DNA of 64,000 nt from OM182 bacterium MED-G28 (GCA_002457215.1 NTJZ01000005.1:1-64000), one strand, 5' to 3'; counted from the stretch's first letter, positions 7,569 through 17,474 are shown. Program-made: numbers and translations. Notes: a model not told the origin generated them from the sequence alone.

Positions 7569-9335
7569 GTGCCCACCCAGATACTCGTAACAATCCTTTT
7601 CTTGACTGCAGTCGCAGCATGCCCATTTATAAGCCATGATTTACAGGCGGCTTCAGCTTGCGCTTCTACACAGTACGAAACAGATAACGGTGATTGCTTT
7701 CCCGTCTGGCATGGCCAGACTAGAAGTGGCGCTTACTACACAATAGTTATACCCGAAAATTGGGATGCTAGTGACGGCCTGGTCTTCTGGAATCATGGCT
7801 TTCAAAGTTTTTTGACAGGTTTTGAAACAGCCGAGCTGCTTGACCTATTGGATCCATCTTGGAAGGGCTATTACACTGGTGCTGTCCAAGCTGAGCCGGG
7901 TTTGGGACCCTATGGTGAATCAATTCTCTCCCAAGGGTTTGCCATGGCTGCCTCCAGCTACAGCCAAACTGGTTGGGCGGTATTTGATTCACATATCTCT
8001 AATGGCGAGATGTACAACGAGTTTCTCTCTATCGCTTTAAACCTAGATCAAACGGCGCCGGAGGAATTTTACATTATTGGAGGTTCTCTGGGCGGCATAG
8101 TGACCATCCGAGACCTCGAATCAGAGTTAGTCCCCGACCCAGATGGAGCACTCATTTTGTGTGGCGCCGTAGCTGGATCGATTAATTGGGTTGAAGCCTT
8201 CGATTTAAGAACCATTTATGAATCAGTTTGTGATGCAGTACCTGGGGCACAATTGCCCAAACCCTGGTATGAAAGGCCTGAATTGCTTTTTGGTGAATTA
8301 GATTATCTCGATTCTTTAGACAAATGCATTGGAATTAGCACCCGGTTATTGATTAATGAGAATGATCCACTCGAGGTATTTGCCTGGGAACTCAGCAACC
8401 TCAGCAAAGCAGACCGACTCAAAAAAATCCTAGAAACTTCTAGCACTGAAAATCCTTACTTTTTAGCGCTAAATCTTTGGTATGCCGTGTTTCAGATCCC
8501 TAGACTGATCAATGATGAAACTCAGTTAAATGGCGCAATTCCGTTTAGCAATATCGGTATCGATTACAATGATGAAGCAGTTAATGATGCGGCAGTGAGA
8601 ACATTTGCGCTGCCATCAGCAAGAGATGCGCTGCTAGCTAACTACTCCCCTATCGGCAATGTGGGTGATACCAAAATAGTATCTATACATACTTCTCATG
8701 ACGGGCTAGTGCGGGCAGAGAATCAAAAGAGCTTGCAATCTTTGGTTCCTGAAAATCAACTTACCGTTGCAATAGTTGATGACTCAAAGAGCCCGAGTCA
8801 TTGTGGCTTCACAATCGACGAAGGCCTAGCTGCTTGGAATGGGTTAACGGAGTGGGTAAACGGCGCCATTCAACCAACAGTGTCAGATCTAAGATTGGCC
8901 TGCTTAGAAACCGCACTTGATGAAGGTAATTGTAATTACGCTCCTGACTTAGTTATCGAAGCCACACTACCAACATTTGAGCGTTCAAATTCAATCGGAG
9001 CTACTGGCATAAACACCTATGATGTTGAAAGCGGGCAACTCAATTTTCAATCATTGCAGATACTCGGGGACGACGAAACCTATGATGGGTATTTAAATCC
9101 TCCTATGAGTAACAGCACAATCTTTACAGTTGGTGATATACAATTTACAGGCGCAACATCAATCTGGCGGCATAGCTCAGCTTTTGACTCCAATACCTCA
9201 ATGCTTTATTTACCTAAAGTCAATCTTGAAAATGTTTTACCACCTGATATCACTGAATATGATGTGTATCTTCGCCTCAAACAAGAAGAAGATATCACTG
9301 GACTTGAATTTTTAGAGTTTGAAATTGCTAATTAA
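7569..9335 (+). CDS. Secreted alpha/beta hydrolase with a C-terminal extra domain
   Basis: A 588-residue exported protein starting at GTG 7569. A signal peptide (about 1-28) is followed by a Cys-containing N-terminus and an alpha/beta-hydrolase core. The core has the oxyanion-side WNHGFQS near residue 77, the nucleophile elbow GGSLGG with Ser173, an acid candidate in SHDGLVRAEN and a histidine in SPSHCGF. After about residue 440 the protein continues for 150 residues with no recognisable domain; that part has beta-rich character and cysteines. An esterase or lipase role is likely, outside the cytoplasm. It lies 107 bases after the symporter on the same strand, so it may be the last gene of that operon or separately transcribed. 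The start codon is not supported by a strong ribosome binding site. Confidence 0.78.
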   Translation: MPTQILVTILFLTAVAACPFISHDLQAASACASTQYETDNGDCFPVWHGQTRSGAYYTIVIPENWDASDGLVFWNHGFQSFLTGFETAELLDLLDPSWKGYYTGAVQAEPGLGPYGESILSQGFAMAASSYSQTGWAVFDSHISNGEMYNEFLSIALNLDQTAPEEFYIIGGSLGGIVTIRDLESELVPDPDGALILCGAVAGSINWVEAFDLRTIYESVCDAVPGAQLPKPWYERPELLFGELDYLDSLDKCIGISTRLLINENDPLEVFAWELSNLSKADRLKKILETSSTENPYFLALNLWYAVFQIPRLINDETQLNGAIPFSNIGIDYNDEAVNDAAVRTFALPSARDALLANYSPIGNVGDTKIVSIHTSHDGLVRAENQKSLQSLVPENQLTVAIVDDSKSPSHCGFTIDEGLAAWNGLTEWVNGAIQPTVSDLRLACLETALDEGNCNYAPDLVIEATLPTFERSNSIGATGINTYDVESGQLNFQSLQILGDDETYDGYLNPPMSNSTIFTVGDIQFTGATSIWRHSSAFDSNTSMLYLPKVNLENVLPPDITEYDVYLRLKQEEDITGLEFLEFEIAN

Positions 9336-9707
9336 TTTCAGCCAAGTGGAACTGACTTAAACCGTATTGAGAGCAAAATAACCTTTATCCGACCCTTATC
9401 CATGCACCCAACATCAGATGCAGTAACTTGTTGATTAAAATGGTAGTTACAAAAGTCTTACTCGTACTTTAAGCATTGTTAGGAATTTTAAAGACGACGA
9501 AAAAGAACCCCAAACCATACTTAATCCACTTCTCGCCATTGCAAACAACTTAGTTAGTAGCACAAATTTGCTGCCTCATTTGCCTAGGTAATTCCCGGCA
9601 ACTAAATACAAACCCAGAGGTTTTTCACGTAGACTCATAAATTCGAATCTAAAGCTCGGCCTAGGCCGTGTGACAACAAAAGAAACTAAAGAAGAATAGG
9701 AGACAAC
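9336..9707. other. Intergenic region upstream of the tandem quinoprotein operon
   Basis: No protein-like frame is visible here. The stretch is AT-rich and ends in a strong ribosome binding site (AGGAG) for the next gene. It holds one perfect 12-bp palindrome, described separately, and a second CCTAGG core about 70 bases further upstream (near 9582). I could not identify a convincing -35/-10 pair, though the promoter of the 9.7-17.5 kb operon must lie here. Confidence 0.6.
9657..9668. promoter_or_regulatory. 12-bp perfect palindrome CGGCCTAGGCCG, candidate operator
   Basis: CGGCCTAGGCCG is fully self-complementary and sits about 40 bases before the start codon of the first tandem quinoprotein. 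It is GC-rich in an AT-rich leader, so it stands out. It could be a repressor site or a hairpin in the leader mRNA. No known regulator is recognised. Confidence 0.35.
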
Positions 9708-11564
9708 ATGATTCCTGCTCGCAGCACAGTTCGCTCAGCCGCATTGACGCTAATCCTTGTAAACGCCGTCTGCGCCCACGGTGCGGATAGCTCAAGCAAT
9801 GAAAATCTCAGTGAATGGCCCATGTACAGGGGCAATGCCTCAGGCACAGGATACTCAGCGCTGGATCAAATTACGGCTGAAAATGTCAATAATTTGGAGG
9901 TTGCCTGGAGCTATTCGCTGCGCAATGATTCCACTGATAATGCCCGTAATCCAAATTCTCAAGTGACTCCAATTGTTGTGGATGGGGTAATGTATTTTCC
10001 TACTTTAGATCGGGTGGTCGCAATTGACCCTCTTAGTGGGGTAGAACTCTGGAGTCATTCTGTTCCTCTTAATTCCCCGTCGCGCCGAGGAGTCTCCTAT
10101 TGGCCAGGGCAGGGTGGAATTTCTCCTCGGATCTTTTATACCGCGTTTGATCAACTCGTGGCTTTGGATGCAGAAACAGGTGAAATTGACCGGGAATTTG
10201 GCGAATCAGGAATGGTCGGTTTAGGCATTCCCTATATTTCAGTGCCATTCGTTTATGAGGGAGTCATCGTTGTTGGCGCCAATACACCACGAGGTGCGAG
10301 TGGCGGCATTGGAAATGCTCGCGCTTTCAGTGCAATTAATGGCAACAAGTTATGGGAATTCGAGTCGGTTCCGCAACCAGGTAACCCAGGAAACGAAACT
10401 TGGGAAGGTGATAGCTGGATGGGTAGGTTAGGGGCGAATGCCTGGCCTTTCTATTTCACTGTGGACAGGGAAAGAGATCAGCTCTACATACCGTTAGCTT
10501 CTCCCATTCCCTTTGGTTATGGCGGTGATCGTGCGGGATCTAACTTATATGCAAATTCAGTTGTGGCAGTAAATATTCACAGCGGTGAATACGATTGGCA
10601 TTTTCAAACCATTCATCATGATCTATGGGATCATGATCCACCGGCACCACCTACTTTATTTGATGTCAGTTATAATGGCAGGATAATTCCTTCTCTCGGC
10701 GTAACCACAAAATCTGGTTATCTCTATGTACTCGATCGCGAAACTGGCGAACCAGTCTATGGCGTTGAAGAAAGAGTAGTGCCCCAAAGCGAAGTGCCGG
10801 GCGAAGAAACATTTGCAACCCAACCTATTCCCATTAGACCCGCACCTTTGGCGAGGGTCAGTTACGATGCTTCCGAATTAGTAACCGCACAGGATACAAG
10901 CGCCGAACATGCCAATTCCTGTAGAGAGCTGGTAAATTCAATAGGCAGCATTTATAACGCAGGGCCCTTTACACCATGGACCTACAGGCCCGACGGCAGT
11001 GATGGGCAAACCACTTTGTTATTTCCCGGACTAGCAGGGGGACCAAACTGGGGCGGCATAGCCCACAACCCAAACAATGGCTATGTCTATGTATTCGCTG
11101 CTGATATTGGAACTTTTGGCTGGATGGAAGATTCAGAGCCCGGTTCAGCATTCCCCTATGTTAGATCTGGGCCGCGACCAGCAGGTTTTGATGTGCGGAT
11201 CAATGGCAAAAGTATGCCTTGCCAAAAACCACCTTGGGGGAAACTAACTGCCGTAGACACGAGCTCTGGCAACATTGCTTGGCAGATTCCCTTAGGAATC
11301 ACCGAAGGACTAACAGTCGATAAACAACTTACAGGCCGACCAGGTCGTGCGGGCGCAATTATCACGGGAAGCAACTTACTCTTTATTGCCGCAACCGATG
11401 ACAATTATTTTCGCGCTCTGGACGCAACTAGTGGAGAAATTATTTGGGAAGACGTAATGGAACAACGTGGCAACGCCAACCCGATGACTTTTCTAGGTAG
11501 CGACGGCAAACAATATGTTGTTATTACGGCAACCGATACCGTCTTAAGTTATGCACTGCCCTAA
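9708..11564 (+). CDS. PQQ-dependent dehydrogenase, membrane-glucose-dehydrogenase-like, periplasmic
   Basis: A 618-residue quinoprotein with a Sec signal peptide (about 1-26). Propeller blades begin with WPMYRGNASGTGYS and NNLEVAWSYS. The family signature HHDLWDHDPPAPP (residues 303-315) matches the metal/PQQ-site region of glucose/quinate-type dehydrogenases; the blade end GPNWGGIAHNP and the final ATDTVLSYALP are also typical. There is no vicinal Cys pair and no CxxCH heme motif, and no N-terminal membrane domain as in E. coli Gcd, so it would be a soluble periplasmic enzyme needing an external electron acceptor. The start has AGGAG seven bases upstream. A paralogue follows 26 bases later. 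The substrate is unknown. Confidence 0.9.
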   Translation: MIPARSTVRSAALTLILVNAVCAHGADSSSNENLSEWPMYRGNASGTGYSALDQITAENVNNLEVAWSYSLRNDSTDNARNPNSQVTPIVVDGVMYFPTLDRVVAIDPLSGVELWSHSVPLNSPSRRGVSYWPGQGGISPRIFYTAFDQLVALDAETGEIDREFGESGMVGLGIPYISVPFVYEGVIVVGANTPRGASGGIGNARAFSAINGNKLWEFESVPQPGNPGNETWEGDSWMGRLGANAWPFYFTVDRERDQLYIPLASPIPFGYGGDRAGSNLYANSVVAVNIHSGEYDWHFQTIHHDLWDHDPPAPPTLFDVSYNGRIIPSLGVTTKSGYLYVLDRETGEPVYGVEERVVPQSEVPGEETFATQPIPIRPAPLARVSYDASELVTAQDTSAEHANSCRELVNSIGSIYNAGPFTPWTYRPDGSDGQTTLLFPGLAGGPNWGGIAHNPNNGYVYVFAADIGTFGWMEDSEPGSAFPYVRSGPRPAGFDVRINGKSMPCQKPPWGKLTAVDTSSGNIAWQIPLGITEGLTVDKQLTGRPGRAGAIITGSNLLFIAATDDNYFRALDATSGEIIWEDVMEQRGNANPMTFLGSDGKQYVVITATDTVLSYALP

Positions 11565-11590
11565 CTAAAAAACTAATGAGGAATTTGTAA

Positions 11591-13585
11591 GTGCGAATAC
11601 TGAGAGCGTCTCAAAAATCATTTCAAAAAACAGCGGCTGCAATTTCCGTTGGAATATTATTAGTGATCGCTTCCCAAACCGCGCTCAGCCAATATGGCAC
11701 CGGTTCAGGAGATTGGCCAAGTTATGGCGGTGATGCTGGCTCGACGAAATACTCGCCTTTAAATCAAATAACTCCTGAAAACTTCGAAGATTTAGAAGTC
11801 GCATGGACCTGGACTTCAATCGATGCAGATTTAGACCTCGAGGCGATACTTGAAGTAAATGAAACCGTACGCATAAATAATTTTCAAGGTACGCCATTAA
11901 TGATTGATGGCACGCTTTATATAATTACTGCTGTAAATCAAATCGCTGCGATTAACCCTGCAACCGGCGAAACACTTTGGTCATATAACCCCGAAGTCTA
12001 TCTAGGTAGTACACCAGTTAACTATATTGGGTATCACAATCGCGGCTTGGCCTATTGGACAGATGGCAATGAAAAAAGGGTGATAGCTGGCACTAATGAC
12101 GGTTATTTGATCTCAATTAATGCTGAAACTGGAGTACCAGATGTTCTCTTTAGTGAAGGCAAGGTCGATTTGGCCGATGGTCTACCTCGAGCTACGCGTG
12201 ACAGTTTAGACTGGACCGGGGCCCAACCTGTTGCCGTGGTTTCCCCACCTATCGTGGTAGGCGATATTGTAATCACCTCTTCAATTACCCAGGCCCGCCC
12301 TATTAATCGTGAACGACCACCCATGTGGGTGCGTGGTTACAATGTTCGAACAGGACAGCACGTTTGGGATTTTCATACAATTCCTTTAGCAGGCGAGTAT
12401 GGTGTTGAAACCTGGGAAGAAGAATCATGGCGCCGCACTGGTAATTCCGGCGTCTGGTCAATGATGAGCGCCGACCCTGAATTAGGTTTAGTGTATTTAC
12501 CAATTGATGCGCCCACTGATGACTTTTACGGTGGCAATCGCCCTGGCGATAATTTATTTAGTCAAAGTATAGTTGCCGTAGATGCACAAACCGGCAAACG
12601 TCGCTGGCACTTTCAAATGGTGCATCATGGCCTGTGGGATTACGATCCACCCGCTGCTCCCAACTTACTTGACATAACCGTCGAAGGCAGGGAAATAAAA
12701 GCATTAGCACAAATTACCAAACAAGGTTTTGTCTATACCTTCGATAGAGAAACTGGTGAGCCAGTTTGGATCATTGAAGAAAGAGAAGTTCCTCAAGAAC
12801 CCCTAATACCAGGAGAGAGACTCTCCGCCACTCAACCTTTCCCTACTAAACCACCACCCTTTGAAGGCCAAGGTCTAACTGTAGCTGACCTTGTCGATTT
12901 CACTCCTGAATTAAGGGCAGAAGCAGAACAAATTATTGCTGACTACACTTACGGATCTTTATTCACGCCACCAAGCTTGTCGATTCCTGGCGGTAATCGA
13001 GGAACTATCCTTAGGCCTAGCGCGGGTGGTGGGGCTAACTGGATGGGCGCAGCAGTTGATCCCGAAACAGGCATTCTTTATGTTCCATCTTCAGATTCAA
13101 TCTCCGTACCCGTAGTAGTTGAAACAAATCCAGATGAATCTACCTTGCGCTATCGACGCATTTCCTACGCTGGTGCACGCGGCCCTGAGGGCTTGCCATT
13201 ATTAAAACCACCTTATTCAACCATAACCGCTATTGACATGAATAAAGGAGAAATTCTTTGGCAAGTTCCAAACGGTGATCGCGCACCAAACGTAGAAAAT
13301 AACCCTGCCGTTGAAGGAATAGATCTACCCCCTCTTGGTGGTGGCGGCCGCAACCCCATACTTGCCACTCCTTCCATGTTAGTTCACGCGCAAAACTACC
13401 AAGATGGTCCCTTGATGATTGCTCGAGACAAGGACTCGGGCGAAGAACTAGGAGCAATCATTATGCCTGCTCGCGCAATCGCAGCCCCCGTGACTTATGA
13501 AGTCAATGACAAACAATTTATCGTCGTGGCAGTACTTACTGAGCCCACACCGCGGTTGTTCGCCTGGGCATTACCAAACAATTGA
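11591..13585 (+). CDS. PQQ-dependent dehydrogenase, second tandem paralogue
   Basis: A 664-residue quinoprotein starting at GTG 11591, with TGAGGAATT upstream as ribosome binding site. The signal peptide ends near ALSQ (residue 34). Blade motifs are WPSYGGDAGSTKYSPL, EDLEVAWTW and NRGLAYWTDG. The active-site segment reads HHGLWDYDPPAAP (345-357): the first Asp of the usual HHDLWD is replaced by Gly347, while Asp350 and Asp352 remain. The central region LTVADLVDFTPELRAEAEQI has a helical insert and the C-terminal half contains GGGANWMGAAVDPETG. No heme motif. It is arranged as a tandem duplicate with the preceding gene; divergence is large enough to suggest a different substrate. Confidence 0.88.
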   Translation: MRILRASQKSFQKTAAAISVGILLVIASQTALSQYGTGSGDWPSYGGDAGSTKYSPLNQITPENFEDLEVAWTWTSIDADLDLEAILEVNETVRINNFQGTPLMIDGTLYIITAVNQIAAINPATGETLWSYNPEVYLGSTPVNYIGYHNRGLAYWTDGNEKRVIAGTNDGYLISINAETGVPDVLFSEGKVDLADGLPRATRDSLDWTGAQPVAVVSPPIVVGDIVITSSITQARPINRERPPMWVRGYNVRTGQHVWDFHTIPLAGEYGVETWEEESWRRTGNSGVWSMMSADPELGLVYLPIDAPTDDFYGGNRPGDNLFSQSIVAVDAQTGKRRWHFQMVHHGLWDYDPPAAPNLLDITVEGREIKALAQITKQGFVYTFDRETGEPVWIIEEREVPQEPLIPGERLSATQPFPTKPPPFEGQGLTVADLVDFTPELRAEAEQIIADYTYGSLFTPPSLSIPGGNRGTILRPSAGGGANWMGAAVDPETGILYVPSSDSISVPVVVETNPDESTLRYRRISYAGARGPEGLPLLKPPYSTITAIDMNKGEILWQVPNGDRAPNVENNPAVEGIDLPPLGGGGRNPILATPSMLVHAQNYQDGPLMIARDKDSGEELGAIIMPARAIAAPVTYEVNDKQFIVVAVLTEPTPRLFAWALPNN

Positions 13586-13640
13586 TAAAAGGAATAAGGT
13601 TTTTTCAGATACTCGTCACTATTTTCATATCCAACAGAAA

Positions 13641-13670
13641 AATCAGCAAAGTACCATTTTTTTGCTGATT
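13641..13670. repeat. Perfect 10-bp inverted repeat between quinoprotein and MBL genes
   Basis: AATCAGCAAA at 13641-13650 and its exact complement at 13661-13670 flank a 10-base T-rich loop. The hairpin ends 19 bases before the start codon of the MBL gene, next to its GGAAG ribosome binding site. No T-tract follows it on the plus strand, so it is not a clear terminator in the operon direction. It may stabilise or process the mRNA, or modulate translation of the next gene. Confidence 0.55.
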
Positions 13671-13689
13671 CAAAAATAGAGGAAGAAAA

Positions 13690-14634
13690 ATGAAAAATAT
13701 TAATAGTAATGTCACCCGCCATAAGATTGGCAGACTATCCATTCCAGATTATATTCCCGGGGTAATTGCTGCTTTAGTGCTTTTATTTGGCTTTCCATTT
13801 GTCGTTCAAAGTCAGCAGGCCGCTGAAATCACAATTGAAACTGTAACAGAAGGCCGGCATGTTCTATTCGGTCGCGGCGGCAATATTCTTGCCTCCATAG
13901 GAGACCAAGGAGTTTTGATTGTGGACTCTCAGTTTCCAGACATGGTACCTAAGTACCAGTCTACTATTCGTTCCTTGGGTGGTGGCGATGTCGATTTCAC
14001 TATTAATAGTCACTGGCATTTCGATCATGCCGATGGGAACCAATTGCTTGGGGAAGCAGGTTCATGGATAGTTTCCCAATCTCATTCTCGCGACATGATG
14101 ACCAGACACAACACCATTAATACAGTCGTCGCACCATTAATAGAACAAGCCCCCTACTCCACTGCTGGTGTGCCAGTTGCAACTTATGAAACTCGCATGG
14201 AAATGTTTTTTAATGGCGAGCAAATCGATTTAATACATGCCGGTCCAGCTCATACAATGGGGGATACTGCCACTTTCTTTCGCGGATCCAACATTGTTCA
14301 CATGGGAGATGTATATAACAATTCTGGCTATCCTTTTATTGATGCTGATAATGGCGGCGACCTAGAAGGCATGATCGCATTCTGCGAGACCGTTTTAAGT
14401 GAGATCAATATTGACACGGTAGTCGTTCCAGGTCATGGGCCGGTCGCTGACTATAACGGCCTGGCAGAATACATCACTATGCTCACAGAAATTCGAGGCA
14501 AGATGATGGTATTGATTGCCCAGGGAGCAACTTTAGAAGAAGTCATCGCTGCCAATCCAACTGCAAATTGGGATGCACGTATGGGCGACTCCAGGCGACT
14601 AATCGATCGAGCTTATTTAAGTTTGACCCGTTAG
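13690..14634 (+). CDS. Exported MBL-fold metallohydrolase
   Basis: A 314-residue metallo-beta-lactamase-fold protein. A membrane-spanning or long signal segment occupies about residues 20-41. The zinc motif is NSHWHFDHADGN, with His108, His110, Asp112 and His113; further ligands lie in the later AGPAHTMGDTATFF and VVPGHGPVADY segments. This arrangement matches the periplasmic hydrolases often found beside quinoprotein dehydrogenases (SoxH/quinoprotein-relay type). They hydrolyse small thioesters, lactones or esters, but the substrate is not defined. It has a GGAAG ribosome binding site and sits in the operon 104 bases after the second quinoprotein and 45 bases before the peptidase. A second MBL enzyme is at 38.7 kb. 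Confidence 0.87.
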   Translation: MKNINSNVTRHKIGRLSIPDYIPGVIAALVLLFGFPFVVQSQQAAEITIETVTEGRHVLFGRGGNILASIGDQGVLIVDSQFPDMVPKYQSTIRSLGGGDVDFTINSHWHFDHADGNQLLGEAGSWIVSQSHSRDMMTRHNTINTVVAPLIEQAPYSTAGVPVATYETRMEMFFNGEQIDLIHAGPAHTMGDTATFFRGSNIVHMGDVYNNSGYPFIDADNGGDLEGMIAFCETVLSEINIDTVVVPGHGPVADYNGLAEYITMLTEIRGKMMVLIAQGATLEEVIAANPTANWDARMGDSRRLIDRAYLSLTR

Positions 14635-14679
14635 GTCTGACTCATTAATTCAAAAGGTTTTAAAAAGAAAGGACTGCAC

Positions 14680-17463
14680 ATGAGTAGAAGAACTCAAATA
14701 GGGTTTTTATCGGCATCCATAATTTGCCTATGTATTGCTAGCCCATTGACAGCACAAACCACAATCGGTGACCTGCCCATGGACCAAACAGCTACGGATG
14801 CAATCTTGGCTGCTACTACTTCAAGAGATTTTCTAACAGAGTGGATCGATGTCCTTCCAGAGCACCCTACAGTGCCAAGCCCCCGCGACGTAATTGGTTA
14901 CACCATCGGCACACCGGGTGAACTAACTCAGGTTGAAGATATTTATGCTTACTTTACTGCGTTGGCCGAAGCCTCGGATCGAGTGGAAGTGTTTTCTCTC
15001 GGCCAAAGTTTTGAAGAACGAGATATGTTAGTTGTTGCGATTTCTGCTGAGAAAAATATTGCCGACATAGAAACTTACAAAGGGTATCTAAACGAATTAT
15101 CCGATCCTCGCACACTTAATCGCAGTGAGGCGAATCAGATTATCGATGATGCCTTGCCGATCTTCTGGATGACCGCTGGATTGCATTCCCCGGAGCTGGG
15201 CCCACCTGAGATGGTCATGGAATTAGCGTACCGACTTGCCGTCGAAACACGGGAACCCTTCGCGAATATTCGAGACAATGTTATTACGTTGATTACACCG
15301 GTGTTTGATGTCGATGGCAGAGCACGTCAAGTCGATTGGTACAAAACGAATATTGCCGGCCACACCAATTACTTTGATATGCCGCCGCGGGGAGTTCCAT
15401 TTTGGGGCCACTATACACGCCATGACAATAATCGCGACGGCATTTCCATAACCCAACCCATTACACTGAACTACAACAATGGCGTCTATGAATATAAACC
15501 CACAGTTAGTCTCGATCTGCATGAATCTGTCCCACTACTTTATGTGGCAGGTGGAACAGGACCTTATAACGAGGGCGTTAGCCCTATTACCATTGGTGAA
15601 TGGCAACTCTTAGCTAATTATGAAATTTCACGCCTCACTGGACTTGGATTGGAAGGTGTTTGGACTTGGGGTTTTTACACCGGCTGGTACCCTGGCTATA
15701 TGTTATGGGTGACTAACAACCACAATGGTATGGGCCGCTTCTATGAAACTTTCGGTAATGGCAGCGCCGAAACCATGGAAAGAGATTTAAGTAATTCCAG
15801 CTATGCAGGCGAACCAGTTATAGATCGTACCTGGTACCGCGCAGCACCACCGCCTAAAAAATTCACCTGGTCCATGCGCAATAATACCAACTACATGCAA
15901 AGTGGCGTTATTGCTTCGCTAGAAATGGTCGCGCAAAACAAACGTCTGTTTCTTTCCAACTTCTATCAGAAAGGGGTGGAAGCATTACTTAAAAGCGAAG
16001 AAGACCCACCCTATGCTTTCCTCATTCCTGAAGAACAGACTGATCCAGAATCAGCGAATTATATGATAGGCGCACTCCATCGACATGCAATAGAAATGCA
16101 ACGATCGAACACTAATAGAACGTTCGGCGAAATCGAAGTTAAAAGCGGAGACATTCTAATCAATCTGAACCAACCTTATGGTCAACTTGCAAAGACTCTA
16201 TTAGAGAAACAGAATTTTCCAACTGATGTGGAAGTTCCACCTTATGATGATGTAGCCTGGACCTTCGGACTAGTCTATGGCGTCGATGTTATTCCTATTG
16301 ACGACCCAAACATTTGGGTTCATGCCTCAAGAAGGTTTAGGGAAGGGGATGAGTTTTTACCAAAAACTGAACTACCAGAAGAAGGTCAGATCTGGGTTAT
16401 CACAAATCATGCACAACGTGAGCTTGGGCCGACTAGATTTGCTTTAGGTGATATCGAGGTTTTAATCGCCGAAGAGTCATTCGAAGCGAACAATAATGAA
16501 TTTCCGGCAGGAAGTTTCATTATAGACATGGGCGACTTGAATAATCGAAACCGCGATCATGTCAAAAAAATACTAGCGGATACTAATCTGCCCATTTCAA
16601 ATCTAACATCCATGCCTGAAGTTTCTACCCATGAATTAGATTTACCACGACTGGGAATCTACCAAGCTTGGTCTTCAACCCAGAATGCAGGCTGGGTACG
16701 TTACAGTCTGGATGAAGCAGATGTTCCCTACACTTTGTTTTCCAAAGATCGAGCTCGCCTCGGAAATTTGCAGCGGGATTTTGATGTCATCCTAGTTCCA
16801 CATATGAGTTCCGGCACCAACTTAGCCTCAATCATTGGTGGTATCGACCCAAAATGGTCGCCTCTTCCTTATACAAATAGTAATGACACTCCAAATCTTG
16901 GTCATATACTCAGCTCAGATGACATAACAGGCGGTATGGGGTTCGAGGGCATGGCTGCCATTGAAGAATTTATAAGAGAAGGTGGAACTTTAGTGACTCT
17001 AGGTTCAGCCGGCGTCATTGCTTCTGATTCAGGAATATTGCGGGGGATTAACAAACGCGGCCCGAGTGGAATGAATACACCAGGCTCAGTGATGACAGCA
17101 AAAATAAACGACCATCATTCGCCACTAGTTTACGGTTATAATGAGATTACCCATGTATTTCGCGGTAATGGTCCGGTATTTTCTCTTCCAGATTATGACC
17201 GCCGATATTCACCTCTGCAGTTTGGCACCAAGCATTGGGATGAAGATTTGGAAGAGGACAACGGCAGCCTAAATCCTCCACTTGTTATGTCTGGCGGGAT
17301 TGTTCAAGGTGCAAATATTATTGATGGTGAGCCAGCAATTGTCAGTAAACCACTTGATGAAGGCCAAGTCGTTATGCTGAACTGGAATCCCATGCATAGA
17401 CATGTGAATTTACATGACCATGGGTTTGTATATAACGCGATTCTTAATTGGAATGATTTATAA
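14680..17463 (+). CDS. Secreted M14-family zinc carboxypeptidase, large form
   Basis: A 927-residue exported metallopeptidase (signal peptide about 1-26, ending TAQT). The M14 zinc site is visible as AGLHSPELGPPE (His169, Glu172) and SLDLHES (His281); HDNNRDG (248-254) is also typical of this subfamily. After the peptidase domain, about 500 residues continue. The last third (DVILVPHMSSG, AIEEFIREGGTLVTLGS) looks like a class I glutamine-amidotransferase-type Rossmann domain, common in the large secreted M14 proteins. It would cleave C-terminal residues of peptides or amidated compounds in the periplasm or medium. AAAGGA precedes the start. It is the last gene of the 9.7-17.5 kb operon; a converging symporter gene ends 11 bases later. 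Confidence 0.85.
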   Translation: MSRRTQIGFLSASIICLCIASPLTAQTTIGDLPMDQTATDAILAATTSRDFLTEWIDVLPEHPTVPSPRDVIGYTIGTPGELTQVEDIYAYFTALAEASDRVEVFSLGQSFEERDMLVVAISAEKNIADIETYKGYLNELSDPRTLNRSEANQIIDDALPIFWMTAGLHSPELGPPEMVMELAYRLAVETREPFANIRDNVITLITPVFDVDGRARQVDWYKTNIAGHTNYFDMPPRGVPFWGHYTRHDNNRDGISITQPITLNYNNGVYEYKPTVSLDLHESVPLLYVAGGTGPYNEGVSPITIGEWQLLANYEISRLTGLGLEGVWTWGFYTGWYPGYMLWVTNNHNGMGRFYETFGNGSAETMERDLSNSSYAGEPVIDRTWYRAAPPPKKFTWSMRNNTNYMQSGVIASLEMVAQNKRLFLSNFYQKGVEALLKSEEDPPYAFLIPEEQTDPESANYMIGALHRHAIEMQRSNTNRTFGEIEVKSGDILINLNQPYGQLAKTLLEKQNFPTDVEVPPYDDVAWTFGLVYGVDVIPIDDPNIWVHASRRFREGDEFLPKTELPEEGQIWVITNHAQRELGPTRFALGDIEVLIAEESFEANNNEFPAGSFIIDMGDLNNRNRDHVKKILADTNLPISNLTSMPEVSTHELDLPRLGIYQAWSSTQNAGWVRYSLDEADVPYTLFSKDRARLGNLQRDFDVILVPHMSSGTNLASIIGGIDPKWSPLPYTNSNDTPNLGHILSSDDITGGMGFEGMAAIEEFIREGGTLVTLGSAGVIASDSGILRGINKRGPSGMNTPGSVMTAKINDHHSPLVYGYNEITHVFRGNGPVFSLPDYDRRYSPLQFGTKHWDEDLEEDNGSLNPPLVMSGGIVQGANIIDGEPAIVSKPLDEGQVVMLNWNPMHRHVNLHDHGFVYNAILNWNDL

Positions 17464-17474
17464 AGCGACTTGGA

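Noticed and set aside
13690-14634. PqqB (PQQ biosynthesis MBL protein)
   Set aside because: PqqB lacks an export signal and lies with pqqA/C/D/E; this protein is exported and has the hydrolase-type zinc motif.
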